Shown one piece after another: positions 8,060-15,611 of a stretch of 20,398 nucleotides of DNA. The stretch spans positions 1-20,398 of the forward strand of contig JALZUV010000191.1 in assembly GCA_023301245.1 (NCBI GenBank), in the 5' to 3' direction. Numbering within the stretch: the first letter of the stretch is position 1; every line of letters starts with the position of its first letter. Made by a program: the position numbers and the translations under genes. Source of the stretch: Rickettsiales bacterium (lineage in GTDB: Bacteria > Pseudomonadota > Alphaproteobacteria > Rickettsiales > JALZUV01). The notes under the pieces were generated by a model, which was given only the letters and a program-made list of their open reading frames with translations, was not told the DNA's origin and ran no database searches.

Positions 8060-9583
8060 TTAAAGCGTTGACTCATTTCGTGTTCTTTCAGAACCCATCT
8101 TTTGGAAGAAAACTGGGTTCGCTAAGAAGTGTAATTTCACTTTCGTTCCCTTACCTTTCTCGCTTGTCACCGTAATATCTCCATGATGTAAGTCCATCAA
8201 TTTTTTGGTGAGCGGTAGGCCTAAGCCTGTGCCTTCATATTTACGGTTTAAGCCGCCATCAATTTGGCCGAAGCTTTGGAAGGCGGTTTCAGTTTCTTCT
8301 TCCGACATGCCGATTCCATTATCTTCGATAATAACGAAGAAGTCAGTCGCGGCACCCGCCATCATCGAGGTTTCGAGCCTAATGTGAACTTCCCCCCCTT
8401 CTTCTGTGAATTTCACCGCGTTGGAAAGGATGTTGAGGATAATTTGAATAAAACGTACTCGGTCAGCGACGATGGCTGGGGCGCTATCGTCCACATGATT
8501 ATGTAAGGTTACTTGTTCTTCCGATGCGCGTTCACCAATGAGGGTTACGCATTTTTCAATCGCGCGGGCAGTGTCTAGCTCTTCAAAGCTTAGCGTTAGT
8601 TTTCCTGCCTCGGCTTTAGAAAGATCGAGAATGTCATTGATAATATCGAGAAGATGAACGCCAGAGTCGTTAATATCATTGGCATATTCCATATATTTGG
8701 CGCTGCCTAATTTACCAAAAAGCTGGTTTGTAATAATGGAAGAAAAGCCAATAATCGCATTGAGCGGCGTGCGTAATTCGTGGCTCACATTCGCAAGGAA
8801 GTTTGATTTGGCACGGTTAGCGTTTTCGGCGGTTTCTTTGGCTTTAAAGAGTTCGGTGTTTTTCGAGAGCAGTTGTTTTTCGCGCGTGTCAATTTCATCC
8901 AGCATAGTATTGAAGGCGCTATAGAGGCTGTTAATTTCATTATCATCGCTACTGTTTAAAAGCGCAGGGGCACGAATACTAAAGTCGCGCTCATCAGAAA
9001 TTTGTTTGGCCGTTTCGGTTAGGCCAATGATGGGCTTTGAAAGCATACGTTGTAATAATAGGGCGAGAAAATAGGCGGCGATTCCTGTCGCAATAAATAC
9101 ACCGATAAACCATTTTATTTGGCGCTCTAAAAATTCATCCATTCGGTGGCGGTTCGCTTCAACATAAAGATGGCCAAGAGTGTCGTCGCCACTGGAGAGT
9201 TGATAGGTGGTTTGAAAGGCTTCATCGCTTGGGCTTAAATCTTTCATCTCGCCTGAGCAGGAGGCGATTGGATTGCGAGGCAAATAGGCGGCAAATAGTG
9301 TTTGGTTAATATCATATAAACAAGCCCGCTGTACCGAAGGCTGAGATTCGAAAATGCTGAGTTGCGCGGTAGCGCCAGTTTGGTCAGAAAAAACGAGAGT
9401 GGCTTTGCTGCGTTCGGCAATCACGTGCGCGGAGGAATTTAACTCCTCTTGGAAATTTTGTTCTAAATTTATAAAGCCAATAAGCGATAGAGTGACAGTC
9501 GTTACAAGTGCTGTCGCTAGCGCCATTACCAATAGCACCAGCGTCACACGCCGTTTAATAGACATTTGATTAAGAATGTTCAA
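8060..9583 (-). CDS. Membrane histidine kinase (CHASE8-like, HAMP, HisKA, HATPase)
   Basis: Inner-membrane sensor kinase of 507 residues. Order of parts: transmembrane helix (about 12-36), periplasmic domain with the CHASE8 pattern of ALVF-like and ACLYD motifs (about 40-150), second helix (about 157-177), HAMP (about 178-232), a short coiled linker, HisKA with the phospho-accepting His268 in SHELRTPLNAIIGF, and HATPase with N box NILSNAVKFT (384-393), G1 EDNGIGM (420-426) and G2 GTGLGL (451-456). There is no receiver domain, and no response regulator gene is adjacent. The start is taken as TTG at 9583 because GGGGGA lies 7 bases upstream; the alternative ATG at 9565 has no ribosome binding site. 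The stop lies 10 bases before the MarR-type gene, which suggests an operon. Confidence 0.93.
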   Translation of the reverse strand: MNILNQMSIKRRVTLVLLVMALATALVTTVTLSLIGFINLEQNFQEELNSSAHVIAERSKATLVFSDQTGATAQLSIFESQPSVQRACLYDINQTLFAAYLPRNPIASCSGEMKDLSPSDEAFQTTYQLSSGDDTLGHLYVEANRHRMDEFLERQIKWFIGVFIATGIAAYFLALLLQRMLSKPIIGLTETAKQISDERDFSIRAPALLNSSDDNEINSLYSAFNTMLDEIDTREKQLLSKNTELFKAKETAENANRAKSNFLANVSHELRTPLNAIIGFSSIITNQLFGKLGSAKYMEYANDINDSGVHLLDIINDILDLSKAEAGKLTLSFEELDTARAIEKCVTLIGERASEEQVTLHNHVDDSAPAIVADRVRFIQIILNILSNAVKFTEEGGEVHIRLETSMMAGAATDFFVIIEDNGIGMSEEETETAFQSFGQIDGGLNRKYEGTGLGLPLTKKLMDLHHGDITVTSEKGKGTKVKLHFLANPVFFQKMGSERTRNESTL

Positions 9584-9628
9584 AGATTAATCCCCCAATT
9601 ATTTCTACAAGGCTGATGCGCGACTATC

Positions 9629-9666
9629 CTAGCGGATTAGCGCTTAAAGCAGGCGGTGAGCGCTAG
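9629..9666. repeat. Overlapping inverted repeats between acyltransferase and kinase genes
   Basis: TAGCGCT (9638-9644) pairs perfectly with AGCGCTA (9659-9665). A second pairing, CTAGCG (9629-9634) with CGCTAG (9661-9666), uses the same right arm, so the two hairpins exclude each other. No T run follows on the minus strand, so it is not a standard intrinsic terminator. It could be an attenuator-like or protein-binding element. Confidence 0.4.
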
Positions 9667-9686
9667 ATTAGCAATGACTGTGGTAA

Positions 9687-10364
9687 TTACGTTAAACTTG
9701 CAATCTCGTTGACCAATTTTTCAATCGCAGCGTTATGTTTTGTCGTGGGCATTCGGATTGGGGGCGCTGCGTCCAAAATGGTCAGTCGTTGGTAACTGGG
9801 TAAATTAGCGGCGCGAAGGTTAGGGGTGAAATTGTGATGAATGGTAATTCGATAGGGCTTGCTCGCCTTTTTCTCGCCCGTCATAATAGGGAGCGCGCAA
9901 TTGGCAAATGCATAGCGCACTCCAAGCTGCTTTAATTTTGCGCTAATGCATTCATAGATAGCGTTAATAATAGGGTTTTTCTGATATTCTTCTAACAGGA
10001 ATAGTTTGGAAATTTCACCATAGGCTGAATTTTTTAGCTCTAAATTTGCCAGTGCATCGCAGATGGATAGACGTTCATCCTCAATTGAAAGAGGGGTGTC
10101 GTTGGGCGAATGGCGGATAATAATACGCGCACCACCCACCACTTGTCTGCCCATTTTGACAATAATAATTTGCGCACGCGCATCGCTTTCTGTCGCGTCG
10201 CTAATGCGCAGCTTTGCAGGTGAATCTGCAAAGTTCATGCCCCGTAATGTGTAATATTGATGCAATATAGGAGGGTCTTGGGTGAATTCGACTTTAAGTT
10301 CAGGGTATCTCGGCAAGCGAAAGTGCCGACTAAATAATAAGTCTTCCTGTATAATATGCTGCAT
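9687..10364 (-). CDS. GNAT-fold acyltransferase, LuxI/FeeM-like
   Basis: Probable N-acyltransferase of 225 residues in the autoinducer-synthase/N-acyl amino acid synthase group. It shows the ordered pattern of that group: YYTLRGMNF with Arg41 and Phe45 spaced as in LuxI, an acidic stretch before the central sheet (ESDAR, 59-63), VVGGARI with Arg80, and GEISKLFL (116-123) matching the E-x-S-R motif. In the last motif the usual Arg is Lys120. Residues 135-160 (AIYECISAKLKQLGVRYAFA) fit the helix-strand after the acyl-CoA/ACP-binding region. There is no signal peptide or membrane segment, so it is cytoplasmic. The product could be an acyl-homoserine lactone, an N-acyl amino acid or something else. 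AGGA lies just upstream of the ATG. It is divergent from glmS and 103 bases upstream of the kinase gene on the same strand. Confidence 0.68.
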   Translation of the reverse strand: MQHIIQEDLLFSRHFRLPRYPELKVEFTQDPPILHQYYTLRGMNFADSPAKLRISDATESDARAQIIIVKMGRQVVGGARIIIRHSPNDTPLSIEDERLSICDALANLELKNSAYGEISKLFLLEEYQKNPIINAIYECISAKLKQLGVRYAFANCALPIMTGEKKASKPYRITIHHNFTPNLRAANLPSYQRLTILDAAPPIRMPTTKHNAAIEKLVNEIASLT

Positions 10365-10616
10365 TATTCCTAAGTATCCCTAAACCTAAGCTATATTTAT
10401 ATGCGCGCAATGTGAGGGGCTTTATACGAATAAGGGTGGCTAATATGCTGACTAGCTGACCCATGCGGTATTTTTGTTTCCTAATTACAACAAAATATCG
10501 TGGTGATTATGGATATGTTAAGGATTTGTCCGTTAGGTTGAGATGGTGAAATTTGGTTATAAGATAGGCAGCGACTAGTGCTGTTAATGAATCGCAACGA
10601 AGGATAAAATAGACTC
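10365..10616. other. Divergent intergenic region, acyltransferase/glmS
   Basis: These 252 bases must hold the promoters of both divergent genes. On the minus side CCTAA occurs three times (10369, 10379, 10385) just before the acyltransferase ATG, read as TTAGG in its transcript. On the plus side a weak promoter candidate is TTGAGA (10538-10543) with AAGATA (10561-10566) at 17 bases. AAGGA at 10600-10604 is the likely glmS ribosome binding site although the spacing is long. I saw no glmS ribozyme, riboswitch or convincing small gene; the longest peptide frame near the glmS side is about 10 codons. Confidence 0.5.
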
Positions 10617-12440
10617 ATGTGTGGAATTGTAGGAATTATAGGCAATAATGCGGTTACAGGCCGCTTGCTATCGGCGTTGAAAAAGCTTGAATATCGTGGC
10701 TATGATTCTGCTGGTATCGCCACGCTTGATGGCGGTAAAATTACTCGCGTTCGCGCGAGTGGAAAATTAAACAACCTAGCCACAGCACTCGAGGCCTCAC
10801 CGCTTGAAGGTGTGGTTGGTATTGGTCATACGCGTTGGGCGACTCATGGCGCGCCGACCGAAGCCAATGCCCACCCTCATGTAACCGATAAAGTCGCGGT
10901 TGTGCATAATGGAATTATCGAAAATTATGCTGAACTAAAAGTGAAGCTACAGGCCGATGGCTACGAATTCTCGAGCGAAACTGATACGGAAGTTATCGCG
11001 CAATTGCTCACCCAATTCGTTGATGCAGGGCTTGCGCCTGCCGATGCTATTAAGGCCGCTTTGAAAAAGCTAAAGGGCGCTTACGCCGTTGGCGTTTTAT
11101 TCGCCTCCGAACCTGATTCGCTTTATGCGGCACGTTGGGGCTCTCCACTTGCGGTCGGCGTGAGCGATGGCGAAATGGCCATTGGTTCTGATGCGATTGC
11201 GCTGTCGCTTTTCACTAACCGTATTATCTATTTAGAAGAAGGCGATTGGGTGAAGCTAACACCCGATAGCATGGTGATTTATAACCAACAAGATAATGAA
11301 GTGGTTCGCCCTGAAGTGCTTAGCGGCGTAGCCGCAGAGTCTAGCAGTAAAGGTGGTTATCGCCACTTTATGGAAAAAGAAATTTACGAACAACCCCAAG
11401 CAATAATGGATACGCTAGAGCATTTGCGTCATCCCACCTTAGGCAATTTTACTCTGCCAGATTTAACCATAGCCCCGCAAGACCTCAAACGTATTGTTGT
11501 GATTGCTTGTGGCACTTCCTATTACGCTGGGATGATTGGCCAATATTGGTTGGAAGAATTAACAGGCTTGCCTGTGACGATTGATATCGCTTCCGAATTT
11601 CGTTATCGCACGCCGCGACTTGAAGAAGGCACCTTAGCGCTATTCATTTCGCAATCAGGCGAAACGGCAGATACGTTAGCTGCCATGAAAATGGTCAAAG
11701 AGATGGGGCATCCCACTCTTTGTATCGTTAATATGCAAAGTAGCTCGATGGAGCGCGAGGCCGATGCTGTATTACATACACAAGCAGGCCCCGAAATTGG
11801 AGTCGCCTCAACCAAAGCTTTCACCACGCAGTTGGTAATATTAGCAGGACTAGCAATTGAATTAGGCGAGTCGCGCAAATTTATTGATGCAGATAAGGTG
11901 AAGAAATCTTGGGATATGCTGCATTCATTGCCCAGTTTATTGCGCGAAGCGATGCATCATATTACGGCTGAAAGCCCTGCTTGCCATCATTTGGTGAAGG
12001 CACGCGATGTGCTTTATATTGGCCGTGGCACTAACTATCCACTGGCGATGGAAGGAGCATTAAAGCTCAAAGAAATTTCCTACATTCATGCTGAAGGCTA
12101 TGCCGCAGGTGAAATGAAGCATGGGCCTATCGCCTTGATTGACGAAGCAGTGCCCATTATCGTGATTGCGCCGAATGATAAATGGCAGGAAAAAACCCTG
12201 TCGAACATGCAAGAAGCCCGCGCACGCGGCGGTAATATTATTTTGATGAGTGATGAAAAAACCATCAAAGCCAATGCGCATTACGCGCATTATAGTATCG
12301 CTATGCCCGAGTGCGATTCGCTGATTGCGCCATTTGTTTATTCTATCCCTATTCAAATGCTGGCCTATTATACGGCTGTATTAAAGGGAACCGATGTTGA
12401 TCAACCAAGGAATCTTGCTAAATCGGTCACAGTAGAATAA
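10617..12440 (+). CDS. glmS: Glutamine--fructose-6-phosphate aminotransferase (isomerizing)
   Basis: Makes glucosamine-6-phosphate from fructose-6-phosphate and glutamine, the first committed step towards UDP-GlcNAc for peptidoglycan and lipopolysaccharide. At 607 residues it has the usual length. The N-terminal class II glutaminase domain begins MCGIVGIIGN, with Cys2 as the nucleophile after Met removal, followed by GIGHTRWATHG, HNGIIENY and a SSETDTEVIA segment. The isomerase part has two SIS domains (IACGTSYYAG and SQSGETADT; YIGRGTNYPLAMEGALKLKE with HAEGYAAGEMKHGPIALI). The C-terminus DQPRNLAKSVTVE is the conserved end that contributes to the active site. The start is fixed by the Met-Cys requirement. 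The cNMP-FHA gene follows after 9 bases, so the two are probably co-transcribed. Confidence 0.98.
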   Translation: MCGIVGIIGNNAVTGRLLSALKKLEYRGYDSAGIATLDGGKITRVRASGKLNNLATALEASPLEGVVGIGHTRWATHGAPTEANAHPHVTDKVAVVHNGIIENYAELKVKLQADGYEFSSETDTEVIAQLLTQFVDAGLAPADAIKAALKKLKGAYAVGVLFASEPDSLYAARWGSPLAVGVSDGEMAIGSDAIALSLFTNRIIYLEEGDWVKLTPDSMVIYNQQDNEVVRPEVLSGVAAESSSKGGYRHFMEKEIYEQPQAIMDTLEHLRHPTLGNFTLPDLTIAPQDLKRIVVIACGTSYYAGMIGQYWLEELTGLPVTIDIASEFRYRTPRLEEGTLALFISQSGETADTLAAMKMVKEMGHPTLCIVNMQSSSMEREADAVLHTQAGPEIGVASTKAFTTQLVILAGLAIELGESRKFIDADKVKKSWDMLHSLPSLLREAMHHITAESPACHHLVKARDVLYIGRGTNYPLAMEGALKLKEISYIHAEGYAAGEMKHGPIALIDEAVPIIVIAPNDKWQEKTLSNMQEARARGGNIILMSDEKTIKANAHYAHYSIAMPECDSLIAPFVYSIPIQMLAYYTAVLKGTDVDQPRNLAKSVTVE

Positions 12441-12449
12441 CACTACTGC

Positions 12450-13202
12450 ATGACAGAAAAAACCATTGCCGCTGGTGAGGTGCTTTTCCGCGAAGGAGAT
12501 GTCGCCAATGAAGCTTACATTATTCGTACCGGAGAAGTGGAGGTGCTTAAGCACGCTCAACATGGCGAGGTGGTTTTAGCGACGTTGAGCGAAGGCGATG
12601 TGTTGGGCGAGCTAGCGCTTTTTGAACAAGGGATGCCGCGCTCTGCGACCGCTCGCACTAAAACCAATGTGTCGTGCGATATTATTACCCGCGATGAATT
12701 TGACCAATTATTAGGGCAATGCCCCCCACGCATTATGCCTGTTGTTATGATGGTGCTAGACCGCTTGCGCAGCAGTAACAAGCGCGTCAGCGAAAAAGAG
12801 GCGGCTAGCGTTATTCTGGATGTTGATATTACCAGCATCAAAGTCACTTCGATAAATGAGCCTGCGTTATTTGAAGTAATAGAAGTTCCCGTGGCGCGTT
12901 TGCCGCTTACGATTGGTGGTTATGAAACCGAAGTGGGGCTGGAAAAAAAGCATCAAAAAAACAATATAAATATTGCCTGTACAGAAATGCCACCTATAGT
13001 TTCGGCACAGCATTGCCAAATTGAAATTCACGAAGGCGGCCTGCATCTGCGAGATTTAGGAAGCCGTTTTAACACAGTCGTAAATGGCAAAGAACTCGGA
13101 CGCGGTAAAGGTGCTTATATTCTACCTTTATTGAAAGGTGAAAATACTTTGCAGCTGGGCGGGTTGCACTCACCCGTTATGATAAAAGTAGAATGTGTGT
13201 AG
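12450..13202 (+). CDS. Cyclic nucleotide-binding domain / FHA domain fusion protein
   Basis: Soluble 250-residue protein with two signalling modules and no enzyme domain or helix-turn-helix. Residues 1-105 form a cNMP-binding beta roll: AAGEVLFREGD, YIIRTGEVEV and the phosphate-binding cassette GELALFEQGMPRSATA (53-68), which keeps the Glu and Arg used to hold cyclic nucleotides. Residues about 147-248 look like an FHA domain: VSAQHCQIEI (Ser185, His188), LHLRDLGSRFNTVVNG (198-213). The Arg that normally follows the first FHA strand (IGR) appears as Gly here (TIGGYE), so phosphothreonine binding may be altered. It starts 9 bases after glmS without a clear ribosome binding site, which suggests translational coupling. 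Its role is not known; a link between a nucleotide signal and a phosphorylated partner is an inference. Confidence 0.82.
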   Translation: MTEKTIAAGEVLFREGDVANEAYIIRTGEVEVLKHAQHGEVVLATLSEGDVLGELALFEQGMPRSATARTKTNVSCDIITRDEFDQLLGQCPPRIMPVVMMVLDRLRSSNKRVSEKEAASVILDVDITSIKVTSINEPALFEVIEVPVARLPLTIGGYETEVGLEKKHQKNNINIACTEMPPIVSAQHCQIEIHEGGLHLRDLGSRFNTVVNGKELGRGKGAYILPLLKGENTLQLGGLHSPVMIKVECV

Positions 13203-13241
13203 AAAATAAACATGACTGCCCTTAGAAAATAGGAAATTATT

Positions 13242-14714
13242 TTGAATTTAAAAAAATTATTAAAGAATCCCGATATGCTGCAAACGCAGTGTTATGTTAA
13301 TGGTAAATGGATAGACGCCGCATCTGGCGAAACTAGCGAAGTAGAAAACCCTGCAACGGGTGAAGTTATTGCGACTGTCCCTTATCTTACATATGACGAA
13401 GTGACAAAGGTGATTGAACAGGCAGACGCAGCATGGGGGGCATGGCGCAGTATGCTCGCTCAAGACCGCGCAAAACTCATGCTTAAATGGGCCGAAATTC
13501 TGGTCGAAAACCGTGACGATATCGGCATGATTATGTCTTACGAACAAGGTAAGCCTCTAAGCCAAGCGACGGGTGAAGTTGATTATTCTGCCAGCTTTAT
13601 CGAATGGTATGCATTTGAAGCGCGCCGCACTTTTGGTGAAACGGTGCCGCAAACTAAACCGGGTCGCCGCGAAACAGTGTGGAAAGAACCGGTGGGTGTT
13701 TCGGCTGCAATTACGCCGTGGAATTTTCCTGCTGCAATGATTGCGCGCAAAGTTGCCCCAGCAATGGCAGCGGGTTGCCCCGCAATTTCGAAGCCTGCCG
13801 AAAATACTCCGCTGACTGCATTAGCCATGGCTAAATGTGCGGAGATGGCGGGAATTCCCGCAGGTATCTTTAATGTGGTGACGGGTAAAGCATCCGACAT
13901 TGGTAAGTCGATGACGGATAATTCTACGGTGCGTAAATTAAGCTTCACGGGGTCAACACCGATTGGTAAATTGCTTTATAAGCAATGTGCCGAAACGGTG
14001 AAAAAGATTTCTCTGGAGCTTGGCGGCAACGCGCCTTTCATCGTATTTGATGATGCAGATTTAGATGCGGCTATTAAAGGCCTAGCGGTTGCGAAATTCC
14101 GCAACACTGGCCAAACCTGCGTTTGCGCTAACCGCGTATTTGTGCATGAAAAAATCTATGATAAATTTAAAGCCATGGTGGTAGAGCTTGCTGAGAGTTT
14201 GAAAGTAAGCGACCCAATGGAAGATGATTGCGATGTGGGTTGTCTCGTCGATAATAAAGCCTATGACAGTGTTAAGGGCTTGGTTGATCGCGCGGTTGAA
14301 GCGGGTGCTACTATCCTTACAGGCGGTCAGCCTCCTGCAGGCATGAGCAAACCTTTCTTTGCACCAACGGTGATGGAAAATGTAACCAACGATATGGAAA
14401 TTGCACAGGAAGAAATTTTCGGCCCTGTGGCAACGCTCATTAAATTTAGCGATGAAGAAGAGGTCATTAAAATGGCCAACGACACGCCATTCGGTTTAGC
14501 TTCTTATTTCTTCACTCAAGATATGAAGCGCGTATTCCGCGTGGGTGAAGCGCTAGAATATGGAATGGTGGGCGCAAACCTTGGCCATGTAAGTTCTATC
14601 GCGGCACCATTTGGTGGCTATAAAGAATCGGGCATTGGTCGCGAATCTTCTAGCTATGGTATCGAAGAATTCTTGGAAACCAAGTATCTCGCTATTGGGG
14701 AGCTACACCAGTAG
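13242..14714 (+). CDS. gabD: NAD(P)-dependent succinate-semialdehyde dehydrogenase
   Basis: Oxidises succinate semialdehyde to succinate in the cytoplasm, linking 4-aminobutyrate breakdown to the TCA cycle; related aldehydes such as glutarate semialdehyde may also be used. The 490-residue chain follows E. coli GabD closely: NPATGEVIATVP, SYEQGKPLSQATGEVDY, ITPWNFPAAMIARK, SKPAENTP with Lys184, FTGSTPIGK, SLELGGNAPFIVFDDAD with the general base Glu259, and FRNTGQTCVCANR with the nucleophile Cys293. The start is TTG at 13242, supported by AGGAA 7 bases upstream and by an N-terminal length like that of GabD; the ATG at 13275 lacks a ribosome binding site. It lies 39 bases after the cNMP-FHA gene and ends before a strong terminator. 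No 4-aminobutyrate transaminase is in the window. Confidence 0.93.
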   Translation: MNLKKLLKNPDMLQTQCYVNGKWIDAASGETSEVENPATGEVIATVPYLTYDEVTKVIEQADAAWGAWRSMLAQDRAKLMLKWAEILVENRDDIGMIMSYEQGKPLSQATGEVDYSASFIEWYAFEARRTFGETVPQTKPGRRETVWKEPVGVSAAITPWNFPAAMIARKVAPAMAAGCPAISKPAENTPLTALAMAKCAEMAGIPAGIFNVVTGKASDIGKSMTDNSTVRKLSFTGSTPIGKLLYKQCAETVKKISLELGGNAPFIVFDDADLDAAIKGLAVAKFRNTGQTCVCANRVFVHEKIYDKFKAMVVELAESLKVSDPMEDDCDVGCLVDNKAYDSVKGLVDRAVEAGATILTGGQPPAGMSKPFFAPTVMENVTNDMEIAQEEIFGPVATLIKFSDEEEVIKMANDTPFGLASYFFTQDMKRVFRVGEALEYGMVGANLGHVSSIAAPFGGYKESGIGRESSSYGIEEFLETKYLAIGELHQ

Positions 14715-14739
14715 CCCAAATTATCTTATGAAAATAAAG

Positions 14740-14779
14740 AACCCTAGTTGCTCAACATGCAGCTGGGGTTATTTTTTTT
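14740..14779 (+). terminator. Intrinsic terminator after gabD
   Basis: AACCCTAGTTGC (14740-14751) pairs along its full 12 bases with GCAGCTGGGGTT (14759-14770), with two G-U wobbles and a 7-base loop. ATTTTTTTT follows at once. It ends the glmS-cNMP/FHA-gabD unit. The A-rich stretch on its other side (14731-14739) may let it also act on the convergent cvpA transcript. Confidence 0.92.
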
Positions 14780-14826
14780 ATATTAAGTAAGGAAAGCACG
14801 TAAGTGGGCGAGGGGAAACCTAAGCT

Positions 14827-15519
14827 CTATTCGCGAGATCTCATGATTTGTTGTAGAAGCTGGCGTTCCTTATCGGAATAACCTTTGTCTTTATCAACTT
14901 TTAGCAGGTTTTGCCCTGCTTCTATAAGGCTAACTTCTCCGTCAGAGTCATCGTTACCGCCGCCACCTTCAGCTTCACGCTCTTTCATTTTCGATTCCAT
15001 GCGCTCGCCAAGGCTGGAGATATCTTCCAAATAACCAGGCGCTACTTTGGCTAGCATAACTGCGCCTTCTTGTGCATAGGGCTGGGTTAGTGCTTGGCTC
15101 ACCCACTGCGGTGGGTTTTCATTATCAATGACTAGCGATAAGACTAAATAGCCCAGCGAAATGATAAAGCCACCACGTAATATACCAAATACCATGCCGA
15201 GGAAATTATCGAACATGCCAATTTCTTCTGCCGATTTGACGTAACGGATGATGGTGGAATTAACGATAGAGAAAGTGAGTAAGGTGACAATATAAGTACC
15301 CACACCACCAATTAAATAAGCGACCATATCTTGGGTGACGTGCGGCCTGATTAATTCAGCGACATCGTCAAATAAATAAACGGTAATAAGGCCTGCACCC
15401 ACCCAAGCTCCAAGCGAGAGAAATTCCCGCACAAAGCCACGAAAAAACGCGAGCATGGTCGATAATAGCATGACGATTAACACCGCCGCATCGAACATAT
15501 TAAATTGAGCTTCAATCAT
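14827..15519 (-). CDS. cvpA: CvpA family membrane protein
   Basis: Inner-membrane protein of 230 residues. CvpA was named for colicin V production and is linked to envelope stress and purF expression in enterics. Four hydrophobic helices occupy about residues 8-26, 32-50, 64-87 and 104-127. The family pattern FRGFVREFLSLGAWVGAG (26-43) and the FDNFLGMVFGILRGGFI segment (104-120) are clear. The C-terminal third is soluble and charged, with a glycine/aspartate-rich linker (EGGGGNDDSDGE), longer than in short CvpA proteins and common in alphaproteobacteria. The start could also be the Met at residue 8; the first ATG is kept because neither has a clearly better ribosome binding site. In many alphaproteobacteria it is next to radA; here an RTX gene lies between. 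purF is not next to it. Confidence 0.9.
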   Translation of the reverse strand: MIEAQFNMFDAAVLIVMLLSTMLAFFRGFVREFLSLGAWVGAGLITVYLFDDVAELIRPHVTQDMVAYLIGGVGTYIVTLLTFSIVNSTIIRYVKSAEEIGMFDNFLGMVFGILRGGFIISLGYLVLSLVIDNENPPQWVSQALTQPYAQEGAVMLAKVAPGYLEDISSLGERMESKMKEREAEGGGGNDDSDGEVSLIEAGQNLLKVDKDKGYSDKERQLLQQIMRSRE

Positions 15520-15547
15520 ACCATCTTCTTAGCGGCATTTGTAAGGG

Positions 15548-15588
15548 ATGGCTATGAAAAGACGATGGCTCTTATAAGGTATGGCTCT
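15548..15588. repeat. Three spaced copies of ATGGCT upstream of cvpA
   Basis: ATGGCTAT (starting 15548), ATGGCTCT (15565-15572) and ATGGCTCT (15581-15588) are spaced by 17 and 16 bases, in the 92-base gap between the RTX stop and the cvpA start. The regular spacing near one and a half helical turns could suit protein binding. A small decayed duplication is equally possible. Confidence 0.35.
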
Positions 15589-15611
15589 GTTTTTACTGCG
15601 ATGGGTTGTTT

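Noticed and set aside
8060..9583. Hybrid kinase with receiver domain
   Set aside because: The chain ends about 50 residues after the G2 box, with no receiver aspartate pattern.
10511..10540. Ten-codon leader peptide frame upstream of glmS
   Set aside because: It has no convincing ribosome binding site and no run of regulatory codons, so chance is more likely.
10365..10616. Possible glmS ribozyme or riboswitch before glmS
   Set aside because: That ribozyme is known from Firmicutes and related groups, and I could not find its core pattern here.
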